Source: Aquificaceae bacterium
Lineage (GTDB): Bacteria > Aquificota > Aquificia > Aquificales > Aquificaceae
Length of the DNA: 6,378 nt
Direction: 5' to 3'
Assembly (NCBI GenBank): GCA_025057715.1
Contig: JANWVD010000046.1
Span: forward strand, 1 to 6,378
Shown here: positions 5,259 to 6,378 of the stretch, in pieces
Layout: each line of letters opens with the position of its first letter
Numbering within the stretch: the stretch's first letter is position 1
Position numbers and translations under genes: made by a program
The notes under the pieces: generated by a model
What the model was told of the DNA's origin: nothing
Databases searched by the model: none
What the model saw: only the letters and a program-made list of their open reading frames with translations

Positions 5259-5487
5259 CGCTAAATGGCGGAAGGATGGCTATTCTCTCTTCGCCTGACA
5301 GCTCAAAATCGTCGCTAACTAACTCAAAATTAACGGCAAAGCGAGAAATCTTTAAAACCTCGGCTGCGCTTTCGTAGCGCTTAATTAAGAGCTCTCTTAG
5401 GTCTTTTACCTTTCCGCTAAATTCTATCTCCTCGGATTTTTTGCCAGTGAGCTCTCTAAGGGATGCAAAGTAAACAAGCTCTAACAT
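5251..5487 (-). CDS. moaD: MoaD-type ubiquitin-like sulfur carrier (molybdopterin synthase small subunit)
   Basis: The 78-residue protein fits the MoaD/ThiS family in length and pattern: LVYFASLRELTGKKSEEIEF (4-23), a central helix (VKDLRELLIKRY, 27-38), FAVNFELV (50-57), and the C-terminal GEERIAILPPFSGG. MoaD carries sulfur as a C-terminal Gly-Gly thiocarboxylate and, with MoaE, forms molybdopterin synthase for molybdenum or tungsten cofactor. The F-A-S/L-R-E-L opening and the P-P-F-S-G-G ending favour MoaD over ThiS, and a separate thiS ends at base 37. No moaE, moaA or moaC is visible, so a role as sulfur carrier for another pathway cannot be excluded. The ATG at 5487 lacks any Shine-Dalgarno. 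Its TAA overlaps the GTG of the GT9 gene, and it is divergent from the aminotransferase with 20 bases between the two start codons. Confidence 0.88.
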   Translation of the reverse strand: MLELVYFASLRELTGKKSEEIEFSGKVKDLRELLIKRYESAAEVLKISRFAVNFELVSDDFELSGEERIAILPPFSGG

Positions 5488-5489
5488 AA

Positions 5490-5495
5490 TATAAT
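5490..5495 (+). promoter_or_regulatory. Perfect -10 box for the aminotransferase gene
   Basis: TATAAT at 5490-5495 lies 12 bases before the ATG at 5508. No -35 match is visible at 16-19 bases upstream, where moaD is coded on the other strand. A start about 7 bases downstream would leave a leader of about 6 bases and no room for a ribosome site. The surrounding AT-rich 20-bp gap could produce this match by chance. Confidence 0.4.
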
Positions 5496-5507
5496 AACTT
5501 TAACAAA

Positions 5508-6378
5508 ATGAAAAACTTTGGTCTAATGTCAAGGGTTAGCAAGCTGCCAAAGTATGTCTTTGCCATGGTCAATGAGCAAAAGATGAAGCTAAGAAGGGAG
5601 GGCGAAGACATTGTTGACCTTGGGATGGGCAATCCAGACCTTCCACCAGCTAAGCACATCGTGGAAAAGCTATGCGAGGTTGCAAGGCGGGATAATGTCC
5701 ATGGATATTCTGCCTCCAGAGGGATACCAAGGGTTAGAAAAGCCATCTGCGACTTTTACGAAAGAAGATACGGGGTTTATCTAAATTCGGAGACCGAGGC
5801 TATACTCACAATTGGCGCAAAGGAAGGATATTCCCACCTTATGCTCGCCCTTTTAGAGCCCGGGGATACAATTCTTGTTTCAAACCCAACCTATCCCATA
5901 CACTACTATGCACCAATTATAGCCGGCGGGGATGCAATATCAGTCCCCCTTGGGCAAAGCTCCCCCGAAGAGGAATTTTTAAGAAACATAAACGACGCCC
6001 TTCGGGCGTCATTTAAAAAGCCAAAAGCTGTCGTTTTGAGCTTTCCTCACAATCCTACCACTGCCTGCGTTAGCTTGGAGTTTTTTAAAGAGATAGTAAA
6101 GATTGCAAAAAGGGAGGAAGTGTTTTTAATACACGACTTTGCCTACGCAGACCTTGGGTTTGATGGATATACCCCTCCCAGCATCTTGCAAGTTGAAGGG
6201 GCAAAGGAGGTTGCGGTAGAGCTCTATTCTATGTCCAAGGGCTTTTCCATGGCTGGCTGGAGGGTGGCTTTTTTAGTCGGAAACGAGTATCTTATTAAAA
6301 ACCTTGCTCATCTTAAGAGCTATTTAGACTACGGGGTTTTTACCCCCATTCAGGTAGCTTCAGTTATTGCTCTTGATA
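5508..6378 (+). CDS. alaC: PLP-dependent aminotransferase, AlaC (glutamate-pyruvate)-like, 3' end outside window
   Basis: The first 290 codons of a class I/II fold-type I aminotransferase are open to the window edge. It follows E. coli AlaC segment by segment: LPKYVFAM (13-20), GMGNPDLPP (39-47), HIVEKLC (50-56), HGYSASRGIP (65-74), TIGAKEGYSHLMLALL (101-116), SNPTYPIHYY (125-134), SFPHNPTTACV (178-188) with N182, HDFAYADL (209-216) with D210 and Y213 for PLP, SMSKGFSMAGWR (241-252) with K244 as the Schiff-base lysine, and SYLDYGVFTPIQVA (271-284). AlaC makes alanine from pyruvate and glutamate; the close relative LL-diaminopimelate aminotransferase and aspartate aminotransferases remain possible from sequence alone. 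Roughly 100-110 residues are missing at the end, including the substrate-carboxylate arginine. ATG 5508 has no ribosome site; ATG 5526 is an alternative that keeps the whole fold. It is divergent from moaD. Confidence 0.9.
   Translation, partial: MKNFGLMSRVSKLPKYVFAMVNEQKMKLRREGEDIVDLGMGNPDLPPAKHIVEKLCEVARRDNVHGYSASRGIPRVRKAICDFYERRYGVYLNSETEAILTIGAKEGYSHLMLALLEPGDTILVSNPTYPIHYYAPIIAGGDAISVPLGQSSPEEEFLRNINDALRASFKKPKAVVLSFPHNPTTACVSLEFFKEIVKIAKREEVFLIHDFAYADLGFDGYTPPSILQVEGAKEVAVELYSMSKGFSMAGWRVAFLVGNEYLIKNLAHLKSYLDYGVFTPIQVASVIALD
5994..6010 (+). repeat. Perfect GC-rich hairpin inside the aminotransferase gene
   Basis: GACGCCC (5994-6000) and GGGCGTC (6004-6010) pair exactly around a TTC loop, giving a 7-bp stem with six G-C pairs. 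It codes for D-A-L-R-A in a surface-helix region. Neither strand has a real U-tract after it, although the minus strand continues GTTTATGTTT, which is U-rich in RNA. Confidence 0.6.

Noticed and set aside
5456..5746. A 96-codon minus-strand open frame across the moaD/aminotransferase junction
   Set aside because: It is antisense to the conserved start of the aminotransferase and overlaps moaD out of frame; its residues show no recognisable domain.

Overview
The window looks like an ordinary, very compact bacterial chromosome segment. Nine genes (two cut by the window edges) fill almost all of it. The only sizeable non-coding gap is 3827-3977. I see no mobile element, CRISPR array, tRNA or rRNA. 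A heptosyltransferase-type GT9 glycosyltransferase suggests a Gram-negative-type envelope. The tight packing, scattering of pathway genes, mix of ATG/GTG/TTG starts and AT-leaning codon use with many AGG/AGA/ATA codons would fit a small-genome, possibly thermophilic, deep-branching bacterium such as the Aquificota. That placement is only a guess from style and was not tested.

Left block (+ strand, 1-2023): the last codons of thiS (sulfur carrier), then thiG (thiazole synthase), then an FAD-dependent amine oxidase/protoporphyrinogen-oxidase-like protein whose GTG start overlaps the thiG stop. thiS-thiG is thiamine thiazole biosynthesis. The third gene is translationally coupled to it but resembles the HemY family, so its job is open.

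Centre-left block (- strand, read from 3826 down to 2012): a probably exported PrxQ/Bcp-like peroxiredoxin, a DJ-1/PfpI protein and the undecaprenyl-diphosphatase UppP form a tight operon with 13-nt and -4-nt junctions. It converges on the left block with a 12-nt 3' overlap.

Centre-right: the 151-bp gap holds divergent promoter signals. To the right, a DsrE-like sulfur-relay protein has the clearest promoter and ribosome site in the window. It converges, again with a 12-nt 3' overlap, on a moaD-GT9 operon (- strand, 5487 down to 4335), in which the glycosyltransferase start lies inside the moaD Gly-Gly codons.

Right end (+ strand, from 5508): the first 290 codons of an AlaC-type PLP aminotransferase, divergent from moaD with only 20 bp between start codons.

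Themes: three products belong to sulfur-carrier or sulfur-relay families (ThiS, MoaD, DsrE-like). Overlaps between genes are common. Three promoter-proximal genes lack a Shine-Dalgarno sequence, while others in the same window have strong ones, suggesting leaderless or near-leaderless mRNAs. I found no convincing new system. The most unusual items are the shortened HemY-like protein coupled to thiG, the peroxiredoxin's cysteine arrangement, and the use of ubiquitin-like Gly-Gly tail codons as initiation signals for downstream genes.
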